From positions 1-20,410 of the forward strand of contig VBQB01000106.1 in NCBI GenBank assembly GCA_005887855.1: 20,410 nt of DNA, in the 5' to 3' direction. Numbering within the stretch: the first letter of the stretch is position 1; each line of letters begins with the position of its first letter. The notes below the pieces were generated by a model. That model was not told the origin of the DNA. It did no database searches and saw only the letters and a program-made list of their open reading frames with translations. Both the position numbers and the translations under genes were made by a program. This stretch comes from Verrucomicrobiota bacterium (GTDB lineage: Bacteria; Verrucomicrobiota; Verrucomicrobiae; Chthoniobacterales; UBA10450). Positions 7,500 through 15,234 of the stretch are shown here, piece after piece.

Positions 7500-7578
7500 C
7501 ATTTTTCGACAGAATTGACAAAATCGAACACAATTTCTGGTTCTGAAAATCCTGTTCATTCTGTCTAATTCTCACCGA
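7500..7578. other. AT-rich intergenic DNA with a short inverted repeat
   Basis: GACAGAAT (7508-7515) is inverted at 7558-7565, and the intervening sequence carries an AATTGACAAAATC motif. This lies past the stop of the minus-strand GH26-like gene. No gene or T-run terminator for that gene was seen. Confidence 0.4.
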
Positions 7579-8643
7579 TCACTTTTTCGGAATTGGCCGC
7601 AAGAGCAAATTGCCTAACCAATCGGGATTCGCGACGCCCTCGCGATAGGCGTTCAATGATTCGACCGAAGAATTAACGCGCAAATTGCTGTAAGACTGGT
7701 CGAGATTTTGCCAGCGCTCGTGCCAGTAAACAGCAGCTTTGACGCGCGGATAACGCGTGCGAAAAAACTTCAGTCCCTGTTTAATCCAATCAGTTTTGCC
7801 GAGCCCGCCGCCCTCCGTCGAATGTGGGAATTCACCAGTCGCCCATTCCGCGATCATGATCGGTTTTTTTGGGTCGAGGTTGCACATCTCCCGATACGGC
7901 CAATCTACCAACGAAGGAATGTCTGGATTTGGCTCGTCCTTGAATTGTTGCCCATAAACGCAGGTCTCATACGGATAGGGATAATTATTTGTGTGAAACA
8001 TCCACTTAATATTTGTTGCGCTACGCGCGCGAACGCGATCGACCACATGCCGGTAGGCGGTACGGAATGTTTCAGGACCTTTCCAATTGTTGCGCTCGCG
8101 GTCCCATTCATCCCTGCCATAATAACTCCCTGACCACGGGAACCAGGTCCCGTTCATTTCGACACCGAATACGACGATTAATGGATGGCCAAAGTCACGG
8201 GCGGCGTCGGCCCACTTGTCGATATACGCGTCCCACGTTCCGGCGATGATCTCGTTTAAATTAAACTTGCCCGGCCCGCGATCTTCTTCATAGGGTTTGT
8301 CCCAAGGCGACCAAAAGACGAGCGGCAATGAACCGTTTCGCCAAATGACGTTTAAATTGTCCGTCGGGAAACTCTGCTCACCCCAATAGCTCGAGGAAGC
8401 GATGATGGCCTGATGTTTGCCGACCATCGTCTCGAAATCCTCGATGATCTCCAGGGTGACATCGTCTTCCTCATCGCCAAAGTCCATGAACGCGCCCGTA
8501 TAAGCCCCATGCTCGGGAATCACGACCTCCACCTGCCCGTTCGGATCAAGCTTTTCGACCTCCGCGCGCTTATGGCATCCCACGAGCGAGAAAGTCAATG
8601 CTATCGCTAGAGAGACGATCGTAGGAATTGCCCCAACGCGCAT
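7579..8643 (-). CDS. GH26-like glycoside hydrolase, predicted lipoprotein
   Basis: 354 residues from the ATG at 8643; the frame is open further upstream, but this start places a lipoprotein signal at the N-terminus: hydrophobic IPTIVSLAIALTFSL then lipobox LVGC with Cys23. GGAG lies about 14 bases before it. The mature part resembles the GH26 (clan GH-A) barrel: YTGAFMDFG near 48-56, VVFGVEMNGTWFPWSG (157-172) with Glu162 as likely acid/base, and PIMIAEWATGE (261-271) with Glu266 as likely nucleophile. GH26 members cleave beta-mannan or related beta-glucans, but many GH26-like proteins sit in exopolysaccharide loci; the substrate cannot be told. It is divergent from the GH-A/discoidin gene 297 bp away, which suggests joint control. 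Confidence 0.85.
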   Translation of the reverse strand: MRVGAIPTIVSLAIALTFSLVGCHKRAEVEKLDPNGQVEVVIPEHGAYTGAFMDFGDEEDDVTLEIIEDFETMVGKHQAIIASSSYWGEQSFPTDNLNVIWRNGSLPLVFWSPWDKPYEEDRGPGKFNLNEIIAGTWDAYIDKWADAARDFGHPLIVVFGVEMNGTWFPWSGSYYGRDEWDRERNNWKGPETFRTAYRHVVDRVRARSATNIKWMFHTNNYPYPYETCVYGQQFKDEPNPDIPSLVDWPYREMCNLDPKKPIMIAEWATGEFPHSTEGGGLGKTDWIKQGLKFFRTRYPRVKAAVYWHERWQNLDQSYSNLRVNSSVESLNAYREGVANPDWLGNLLLRPIPKK

Positions 8644-8940
8644 TTGGTTCGCAAGCTCTCCGCAAAGCAAGTGGGTGTCCAGCGCCGCCGACCTGTTTTC
8701 ATTGGTTGCTAATGCCCAACGATTTGCTTTTGAGGCGACATCCCGTTGAGCTGGAATTCTCCTTGACTGGAGAATCCAAATATTGCGAAAAGAGTCCACG
8801 TCGCTCGGTGAATAACCGTGTGCGTTCCACGTCACTGGTCGCAATCATCGCCTTTACAACCGAACAACAGCGCAACGAAATCGCGTCTGCCGCAGAGGCT
8901 GTTTAATTGCGTTCACTTTTCCTGTCGATTATTTCGCGCG
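8644..8940. promoter_or_regulatory. Divergent promoter region of the two exported glycosidase-like genes
   Basis: About 297 bp with no convincing gene. Both flanking frames extend into it, but those extensions read as unlikely protein and would bury the signal peptides. It must carry promoters in both directions if the genes are independently transcribed. I could not pick out confident boxes or a repeated operator. Confidence 0.4.
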
Positions 8941-11136
8941 ATGATCTGTTCAACAAAAAAGTGTTGGGTGAACAAGCAGTGTGCAGCCGTTCTAGTGGGT
9001 GTCGTCATTTACCATACCCTTCCGGTCGGTGATTTGCCGGCCGGTGAGCGCGGTGTCGGGGCTGGAGAATGTAACGTCTATCTAACGGTTGATGCTGACA
9101 GGCCGGTTAACAGGATTAACCCAACAGAGGCACTGGGTGCAGGCGTTGACGGTCATGAGCGAGGAGAGTGCGCGCGCATGTTCTCACGGCGAAATATTTC
9201 TGCAATGCTCTCCGCTGGGCTCAAGCCGCTGACCTACCGGTTGCGAACGGAGTTAGCGGGCGAGGTTTGGCACTGGAATCCGCGTGGCACGTGGAGTGAT
9301 GCGTCCCACCAATGGGGATATTGGACCTCGGATGATTCGATCGCCGGCCCGATCAATGTCTCCTACGGCTATCGTTTGCCGCGACGCGGAAATACAATTG
9401 ATCAAGCGAACGACGACGATTACTCGCGAATTGCAGACGGTGACGAAGATTCTTTTTGGAAAAGTAACCCCTATCTTGATCAATACTTTACTGGAAAATC
9501 TGACGAAGCTCATCCCCAGTGGGTGGTCGTCGATTTAGGCGCGCTCAGGCCAGTGAACTCCATCCGTATTCATTGGGGGACACCGTACGCTCAACAGTAT
9601 CGCGTTGAATACTGGACGGGGAACGATCCGATGCACCTGCACATTGACCGGCAGGATGAGTGGCGCCTCTTTCCGCAAGGACTCGTTAGTCACGGTTCTG
9701 GCGGAAGCGAATCCGTACAGCTCGCCCATAGTGCTCTTGCGGTTCAATTCGTGCGCATAATAATGATCCGGAGTTCGCGGACGACCACACAAGCGTCAAA
9801 CGATATTCGCGATCGGCTTGGATTTGCTATTTGCGAGATCGGCGTCGGCACAATCGACGACAACCGGCATTTTGATGACCAAGTCCATCACGCGCCAGAC
9901 AGACACAATCAGACAGTGATTTACGTCTCGTCGACAGATCCTTGGCATCGAGCTGTGGACATCGACTACAAAACAGAACAGCCCGGCTTGGATTTCATTC
10001 TGACAAGTGAGCTTACCAACCATCTGCCCGTCCTTCTACCAGTGGCTGTTTTGTATAACACGCCCGATAACGCGGCCGCGCAGATTAAATACTTGTTGCG
10101 GCGACGTTATCAACTGGAACAGATCGAGCTTGGGGAAGAACCGGATGGACAGTGGGTTTCACCTGAGGACTATGCCACGCTTTACGTTGGAGTCGCTCGT
10201 CGCCTCCGCGCACTAAGTTCGCAAGTTAAACTCGGAGGGCCGAGCCTCCAAAGTTTCGAGTCGCACCTGCTCACATGGGCTGACGCGTCAGGCAATCGCT
10301 CTTGGATGAACCGTTTCCTGCGTCACGTTCATGCCGAAGGATGCCCGTTCGATTTTTTTTCGTTCGAATATTACCCATTCGACGATATCTGCTCCGATGC
10401 GGGGCCGCAGCTATTGGAAGTTCCGAAGCGACTTGCGGAGATGATGTCCAGTCTGCGCAAGGACGGCGTTCCCTCTCAGATACCATGGCTCATGACAGAA
10501 TACGGCTATTCCGTCTTCGCCGGGCGCCATGAGGTCGACATGGAGGGAGCGCTTTTTGATGCAGATGTAGTGGGCTCATTCCTGATATCAGGCGGCACTA
10601 AAGCCTACCTATATGGGTATGAACCAAATCACCTGACGAATGAGCTGAATTGCTCCTGGGGTAATCTTATGATCCTACAGATGGGCACAAAGGGTGAGAG
10701 CCTCAATCGCTTGTCCGCTTACTATTGCGCCCGTGTGATCACGAAAGAATGGATGCAGCCGACAAACGACTTACACGAAATATTCCCGGTTACTCTCAAG
10801 CAGAGCAGCTCCACTTCTTCACTCGCCGTCAGCGTCTATGCGGTGCGGCGGCCAAATAAGCAGTGGGCTCTTCTCGCGATCAACAAAGATCCAAAGCGTT
10901 CGGCCCGGCTAAGTGTGCAGTTCAAATTTTCGGACGGACAGCCGTCAGTTACATTTATCGGCAAGGTGGATGTCATTCAGTTCTCGCGCCAGCAGTATGC
11001 CTGGCGCGATGACGGGCAGAATGGTCATCCGATACGAAGCATGCCGCCCGCGCACTTCCTGCGCGCGGCGTCTTTATATTACGAGTTGCCCCCGTATTCG
11101 CTGAATGTGTTGCGCGGATACCTTCCAGATTTATAG
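8941..11136 (+). CDS. Secreted clan GH-A-like glycosidase with an inserted discoidin (F5/8C) domain
   Basis: 731 residues from the ATG at 8941, which gives a basic start and hydrophobic segment ([16 protein letters not shown], 15-30), a probable export signal or anchor. Residues about 60-113 ([12 protein letters not shown], then a helix and [20 protein letters not shown]) look like the first barrel strands. Residues about 160-303 look like a discoidin/CBM32-type fold: [42 protein letters not shown]. The barrel then resumes: [12 protein letters not shown] (392-403), with Glu400 where clan GH-A has the acid/base of its NEP motif, FSFEYYPF (474-481), and [10 protein letters not shown] (515-524) with Glu520 as possible nucleophile. 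The C-terminus (about 610-731) is beta-rich. It resembles GH39/GH44-like proteins, but I cannot assign a family or a substrate. The stop is 28 bp from the convergent GT2 fusion gene. Confidence 0.75.
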   Translation: MICSTKKCWVNKQCAAVLVGVVIYHTLPVGDLPAGERGVGAGECNVYLTVDADRPVNRINPTEALGAGVDGHERGECARMFSRRNISAMLSAGLKPLTYRLRTELAGEVWHWNPRGTWSDASHQWGYWTSDDSIAGPINVSYGYRLPRRGNTIDQANDDDYSRIADGDEDSFWKSNPYLDQYFTGKSDEAHPQWVVVDLGALRPVNSIRIHWGTPYAQQYRVEYWTGNDPMHLHIDRQDEWRLFPQGLVSHGSGGSESVQLAHSALAVQFVRIIMIRSSRTTTQASNDIRDRLGFAICEIGVGTIDDNRHFDDQVHHAPDRHNQTVIYVSSTDPWHRAVDIDYKTEQPGLDFILTSELTNHLPVLLPVAVLYNTPDNAAAQIKYLLRRRYQLEQIELGEEPDGQWVSPEDYATLYVGVARRLRALSSQVKLGGPSLQSFESHLLTWADASGNRSWMNRFLRHVHAEGCPFDFFSFEYYPFDDICSDAGPQLLEVPKRLAEMMSSLRKDGVPSQIPWLMTEYGYSVFAGRHEVDMEGALFDADVVGSFLISGGTKAYLYGYEPNHLTNELNCSWGNLMILQMGTKGESLNRLSAYYCARVITKEWMQPTNDLHEIFPVTLKQSSSTSSLAVSVYAVRRPNKQWALLAINKDPKRSARLSVQFKFSDGQPSVTFIGKVDVIQFSRQQYAWRDDGQNGHPIRSMPPAHFLRAASLYYELPPYSLNVLRGYLPDL

Positions 11137-11160
11137 CAAAGGACCGCACTTCGGCTTTGC
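11136..11160. terminator. Hairpin between convergent genes
   Basis: GCAAAG (11136-11141) pairs with CTTTGC (11155-11160), with an inner CCG/CGG (11144-11146 with 11152-11154) and a 2-nt bulge. It begins at the last base of the upstream stop codon and lies between convergent genes. It has no T-run, so termination is only suggested by position. Confidence 0.35.
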
Positions 11161-11164
11161 GTCT

Positions 11165-14100
11165 CTACGCACGGACCGGCACGCTCGCGGTACGCTCGAG
11201 TTTGCCCCAGCTAACCCAGGCGCCTTTTACCGCACGGAAGATTGCTTTCCAGATGCAGTAACTGAGCATCGGCCGATAAATCAGGCGCATCGGCAAGATG
11301 CGCCAGGCTCGCAGAATTGGCTCGCGCTCGAGAATGCAGGCGAGTGTCGCGAGGATGACGTCCATGGACAGGAAGGTTATGACGAATGGCATTACCGCCA
11401 GCCATGCGCCGAATGGCAGCGAGGCGAGCAAAAACAGATCTACCATTGGAGTGACGGCGACGAGGACGATCTGGAAAAACCAGATGCTCGGCAAACTGAA
11501 CCAGCCGAGCGCGCGATAGTTCCAGTTGAATACCATGTCGCGATGTTTCCAAAGACATTGGAGCGTACCGTAGGCCCAGCGAAAACGTTGCCGCGCGAGC
11601 GTGCGCACGCTTTCGGGCGCTTCCGTCCAGGCAATAGCGCCGGGCACATACACGATGCGTTGACGATGTTTGTGCAACGATAATGTGAGGTCGGTATCTT
11701 CCGCGAGCGTTTGCAAACTTAAGCCACCGGCCTGATCGATCGCGTCCTTACGAATGGCGCTGATCGCGCCGGGCACCACCGTAACGCAATTCCAGCGATT
11801 GTAAGCGCGCCGGTCGAGATTGAAACCGCATGTGTATTCCAGCGCCTGACAGCGTGCGATGAATGTGCACAAGTTTCCAACTTTCGCGTGACCTGAAACG
11901 GCGCCGATGCGCTCATCGGCGAAAGGTTCGAGCAACTGCAGGAGGGTATCGTGCTGACACTGGGTATCTGCGTCGATGAAAACGACGATGCCGTGATGGA
12001 CGGCAGCGAGCCCGCGTTGCAAGGCGCGCGCTTTCCCCTGGTTTTCCTGTTGCAATAAGCGAACGCGCGGATCGACGCGTGCGACGCGCTCAATTTCAGC
12101 AGCGGTTTCATCGCGAGAACCATCATCGACGACGATGACCTCAATTTCGCCTTTGTAATCAGTGAGGAGAAGGGTCCTCAAAGTCTCCGCGATCACTTTC
12201 CCTTCGTTGTAAGCGGCCATTACCACACTGATTCGCTCCGCAAAATTCGCTTTCGGTCCCCGTCGAAAGCGGTAGGCCAGCCAGATTACAATGAGCGTCC
12301 GGATGACCACGAGCGCCGTCGCCACAATCATGAACGCCCAGAGAAATTCTTCGATGCCGTGATAAATCCGAAATCCGGTGCTGCTGACGAAGCGTGTGAG
12401 CGATTGCCCGCCTTGCTGCAACGGTGGCATGACAGCATCACGGGTCGTTCCAAGCAGCGTGCTCAAAGGCACCACGCTGTCGCCCCGCGTGTGCAACCAA
12501 TCGAGAATCCGCGGCAGGGCTTCGACTGTTTGCGAGCGATCGCCGCCCGCGTCGTGCAGCAAAATAATGCTCCCGTCGCGTCGTTGCTGTTTCACGCGTT
12601 GTAGGATGAGGTCGGCGCCTGGCTTCGCCCAATCCTGCGGATCGATGTTTTCCAAGACAACCAGGTAGTTGAGGTCCTGCGCAATTTGCAGCGGTGTCAG
12701 CTCGCTCAATTGCGCCGGTTGCGTGTCCGCCGCGTAAGGCGGACGAAACAATGTTGTCGCGCGACCTGTGATCGTTTCCAGCAGGAGCTGTGTCGCATTG
12801 AGTTCGAGCCGGATATGCTCGGGCCAGCAAAGGGCAAGGTTTGGATGATAATAAGTATGGTTCCCTATTTCGTGCCCTTCCTCGACAATGCGACGCACAA
12901 GAGCCGGATAACGCTCCGCATTGGCTCCGACCAGGAAAAACGCAGCCTTGACGTTCGCCGTTTTCAGAATGTCCAGAATCTTCGGCGTCCATTGCGGGCT
13001 GGGGCCATCATCGAAGGTTATTGCGACCTGATGTTCGCCGCCTTCCCCTTGATGATAGAGCGTCGGAAACTCCGGGAATTTCACGTAGTTCGCTGTGAGA
13101 TAACCTTCGGGGTCGACCGCAAGATTTCGCCTTCCGTCAGAACGGCTCTCATCGACCGTGACAATTTCGCCATCGCCCACGTCGGTGATCGTGTCCGTGC
13201 CTTCCAAGATTTCGAGCGCTTGCCGCGTTTGATTGTCGAGCTTGAAATTGCGCTGCACGCTTAAGGCGTTCCAGATCGCCGGGTCTTCGCTGCCAAGGCG
13301 ATAGAGCGCAAATCCCCCGGCCTTTTGATCGCGCACTTCGCGCAATTCATTCAGAAACGTCACCACGTCCAGGAACCAAACGCCGTGCTCTTTGTCCCCA
13401 TCCTCAAAATAAAAATATGGGTTATAACCAGGCGCGACTGCTTCGGCGGCCTCGACTTCCGCATTGTTGGCGCGGGTCATCGCTTCTGGAAACGTGATTA
13501 GCTCCGCTTTTTTTTCGCCGATCGTCCAATCGTATCCGTAACTACCCAGTGCGATGATCCATTGTTTGGTGTCGGAATCTTCTAGCAAGACGTGCAGCCA
13601 GCCTTCGAACCACGAGCGCGATGCAAGCGGACCGGGTGGATCGATGTCGGAAGTCTCGTCAAACAACATCGCCACAAAACGATCGACGTTGTCCGCGAGA
13701 CTTTCGAAGTCGATGTAGTCAAGCTCCTGCCCGGGCTGAACGCAGAGCCACAATTCCTTGTTATCGTCGTGCAAGGCGTCGGCAAACTTGTCGACGAATC
13801 CAGTGATATCTTTCCTATAGGCCGGATCGATTTGCTCCCAATCGACTACCACACCGGCTGCCTTGGCGTCGCGCAAAACCGCGATCACTTTGCTGATGAA
13901 TCGCTCTTGTCGATCTCGTGGACCATGGGCGAGATTCTCGATCGCTTCCGGCTCCCAGTTGTCGCCGACGAGATTGGTCAACAGCGGCATCAATCCGATC
14001 CCTTTGCTCGCAGCAAGTTTCGGCAGCCTGGGATCCGCGTCGATTTGCAGTTCGCCCAAGCCGTTGATCACCGTCATCCATTCGGGGCAAACGTGAGTGA

Positions 14101-14542
14101 TCTGCGCCGCGTGCTGCTCGAGCGATGTGTAGCTATAGGGATCACCATTGGTATAAAACGCGAGCCGCACTTCATTACCCGGCGATTTTTTTCGCGGGCG
14201 CAGCGGAGGCGCCGGTGCTGAGCCAGCGAGCTTTCTTGCTGCTTGTCGCGCCGCGCCGAATTTCTGCCAGAGCAATGAGCTCGGAGAAACGTGTCCTGCC
14301 GGATTTTCTTTCTGCAAAGCCTTTAACTGCCCTTTCAACTGCCGCAGCGAAAACGGCACGCTCATTTGCGGCGTGACAAAAAGCGTTTGAACGAACAGCA
14401 CCGTCCCCAGAAAACACAGCACACCGGCGATGAGCAGAATCAGGCGCAACCGCGGCCACCGCTTACCGGCCGGATCGGAAAAAACAAACGGCGTCACCGT
14501 TTCGGGAGGGAGTTCGTGCATGCGGCGCTTATAATCGTCCAC
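11165..14542 (-). CDS. GH18-like / NodB deacetylase / GT2 synthase fusion (exopolysaccharide synthesis)
   Basis: 1125 residues from a GTG at 14542; an ATG at 14521 (residue 8) is equally possible. Membrane segment 33-55. A GH18-like domain (about 124-430) has AGVVVDWEQI (229-238): Asp234 and the proton-donor Glu236 remain, but the first two Asp of the DGxDxDxE motif are Ala and Val. A NodB domain (about 500-700) has TFDDGP (509-514), HTYYH (562-566), RPPY (600-603) and LLHDAGGDRSQT (661-672), all the metal and catalytic motifs. A membrane segment lies at about 733-758. A GT2 domain (about 766-1010) has VDDGS, DAD (857-859), ED (948-949) and QRFRW (985-989). Two further membrane segments lie at 1017-1070. 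This topology puts GT2 in the cytoplasm and the other two domains outside. Probable role: make, deacetylate and perhaps trim a beta-linked GlcNAc-type polymer. Exact linkage is unknown. Confidence 0.93.
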   Translation of the reverse strand: MDDYKRRMHELPPETVTPFVFSDPAGKRWPRLRLILLIAGVLCFLGTVLFVQTLFVTPQMSVPFSLRQLKGQLKALQKENPAGHVSPSSLLWQKFGAARQAARKLAGSAPAPPLRPRKKSPGNEVRLAFYTNGDPYSYTSLEQHAAQITHVCPEWMTVINGLGELQIDADPRLPKLAASKGIGLMPLLTNLVGDNWEPEAIENLAHGPRDRQERFISKVIAVLRDAKAAGVVVDWEQIDPAYRKDITGFVDKFADALHDDNKELWLCVQPGQELDYIDFESLADNVDRFVAMLFDETSDIDPPGPLASRSWFEGWLHVLLEDSDTKQWIIALGSYGYDWTIGEKKAELITFPEAMTRANNAEVEAAEAVAPGYNPYFYFEDGDKEHGVWFLDVVTFLNELREVRDQKAGGFALYRLGSEDPAIWNALSVQRNFKLDNQTRQALEILEGTDTITDVGDGEIVTVDESRSDGRRNLAVDPEGYLTANYVKFPEFPTLYHQGEGGEHQVAITFDDGPSPQWTPKILDILKTANVKAAFFLVGANAERYPALVRRIVEEGHEIGNHTYYHPNLALCWPEHIRLELNATQLLLETITGRATTLFRPPYAADTQPAQLSELTPLQIAQDLNYLVVLENIDPQDWAKPGADLILQRVKQQRRDGSIILLHDAGGDRSQTVEALPRILDWLHTRGDSVVPLSTLLGTTRDAVMPPLQQGGQSLTRFVSSTGFRIYHGIEEFLWAFMIVATALVVIRTLIVIWLAYRFRRGPKANFAERISVVMAAYNEGKVIAETLRTLLLTDYKGEIEVIVVDDGSRDETAAEIERVARVDPRVRLLQQENQGKARALQRGLAAVHHGIVVFIDADTQCQHDTLLQLLEPFADERIGAVSGHAKVGNLCTFIARCQALEYTCGFNLDRRAYNRWNCVTVVPGAISAIRKDAIDQAGGLSLQTLAEDTDLTLSLHKHRQRIVYVPGAIAWTEAPESVRTLARQRFRWAYGTLQCLWKHRDMVFNWNYRALGWFSLPSIWFFQIVLVAVTPMVDLFLLASLPFGAWLAVMPFVITFLSMDVILATLACILEREPILRAWRILPMRLIYRPMLSYCIWKAIFRAVKGAWVSWGKLERTASVPVRA

Positions 14543-14572
14543 GCGGGGGAATAAGAAAATCGGATTCTGCCA

Positions 14573-14611
14573 TTCAACGTTGGACGTTCCGAGTTTGGCG
14601 TTGAACGTTAA
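14573..14611. repeat. Short CAACGTT-type repeats upstream of the hexapeptide protein gene
   Basis: TTCAACGTTGGACGTTCC is followed by GGCGTTGAACGTTAA, giving alternating direct and inverted GTTGAACG/CGTTCAAC-type words just before the ATG at 14619. It resembles low-complexity intergenic repeat DNA; no promoter boxes were assigned. The region lies between divergent genes. Confidence 0.4.
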
Positions 14612-14618
14612 TTCTCAA

Positions 14619-15182
14619 ATGCATATCGATCCAGATTCATTGCCCACTGGCCATTCCGGTGTTGCCGAGCGTTTAAAAAAAGGTCCGACGATCCATCCAA
14701 CCGCCTGGATCGTTCCGGGCGCAACAGTGATCGGCGACGTCACGCTCGAAGAGGAATCAAGCGTTTGGTACGGCGCTGTGCTGCGCGGCGATATCAACCG
14801 CATCGTGATCGGGCCGCGCTCGAACATTCAGGACAATGCCGTTGTTCACCTCGACACGGGATATCCGACAACTGTTGGCGAGCTGGTCACGGTTGGCCAC
14901 AGCGCCATCGTGCACGCATGCAAGATCGATAACGAAGTGCTCGTCGGGATGGGCTCGATCATTCTCGACGGGGTAGAGATTGGAGCGCGCTCAATCATCG
15001 GCGCAAACGCGCTCGTCACGCTTGGGATAAAAATTCCGCCCGGCTCGCTCGTGCTTGGCTCGCCCGCAAAGATCAAACGGCAACTGACCCTTGACGAACA
15101 AAAAGACATTGCCCGCTGGGCCTGGAGCTACGTCGAAACCGCCAAGCAGTTTCGGGAATCTTGCGCTTCGCGAAAATTGTAA
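14619..15182 (+). CDS. Gamma-carbonic-anhydrase-like hexapeptide-repeat protein
   Basis: 187 residues from the ATG at 14619. A left-handed beta-helix is shown by hexapeptide repeats from about 24 to 150: VPGATVIGDVTL, VLVGMGSIILDGVEIGARSI, IIGANALVTLGIKIPPGSLV. The three zinc-ligand histidines expected of gamma-class enzymes are in place: His77 (AVVHLDT), His94 (TVGHSA) and His99 (IVHACK), and the LRGDINRI (55-62) and IQDN (70-73) motifs are conserved. A C-terminal helix (about 158-180) packs the trimer in this family. Like most YrdA/CaiE-type members it lacks the acidic loop of the archaeal Cam enzyme, so true carbonic anhydrase activity is uncertain. It is divergent from the GT2 fusion gene and convergent with the glycerate kinase gene. 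Confidence 0.9.
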   Translation: MHIDPDSLPTGHSGVAERLKKGPTIHPTAWIVPGATVIGDVTLEEESSVWYGAVLRGDINRIVIGPRSNIQDNAVVHLDTGYPTTVGELVTVGHSAIVHACKIDNEVLVGMGSIILDGVEIGARSIIGANALVTLGIKIPPGSLVLGSPAKIKRQLTLDEQKDIARWAWSYVETAKQFRESCASRKL

Positions 15183-15234
15183 GGCGTCTGTGCCAGATGC
15201 CCTCTACATAATCCCGGCGTTTCGCAGAAGCGCC
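15183..15234. repeat. Twin hairpins between convergent genes
   Basis: Two hairpins fill the whole gap between stop codons. GGCGTCTG (15183-15190) pairs with CAGATGCC (15194-15201) and GGCGTTTC (15216-15223) pairs with GAAGCGCC (15227-15234), each with a 3-nt loop and one G-T pair. Each is followed by CCCTCTACA or CCCTACA-like sequence, so they look like two copies of one unit. They may be an interspersed repeat used as a two-way terminator. Confidence 0.6.

Noticed and set aside
7275..7568. Plus-strand frame after xseA as a possible xseB
   Set aside because: 97 residues with no XseB-like helical pattern; it runs through the terminator hairpin.
7966..8010. Runs of A/T and repeated TTATTTG-like words inside the GH26-like gene
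   Set aside because: Explained by Asn/Tyr-rich coding (HTNNYPYPYE); no regulatory meaning.
8644..8844. Upstream extension of the GH26-like frame
   Set aside because: It would bury the lipoprotein signal and lipobox; the ATG at 8643 gives a standard signal peptide.
12438..12992. Open frame of 184 residues inside the fusion gene
   Set aside because: Out-of-frame shadow over the NodB domain, which is well conserved in the main frame.
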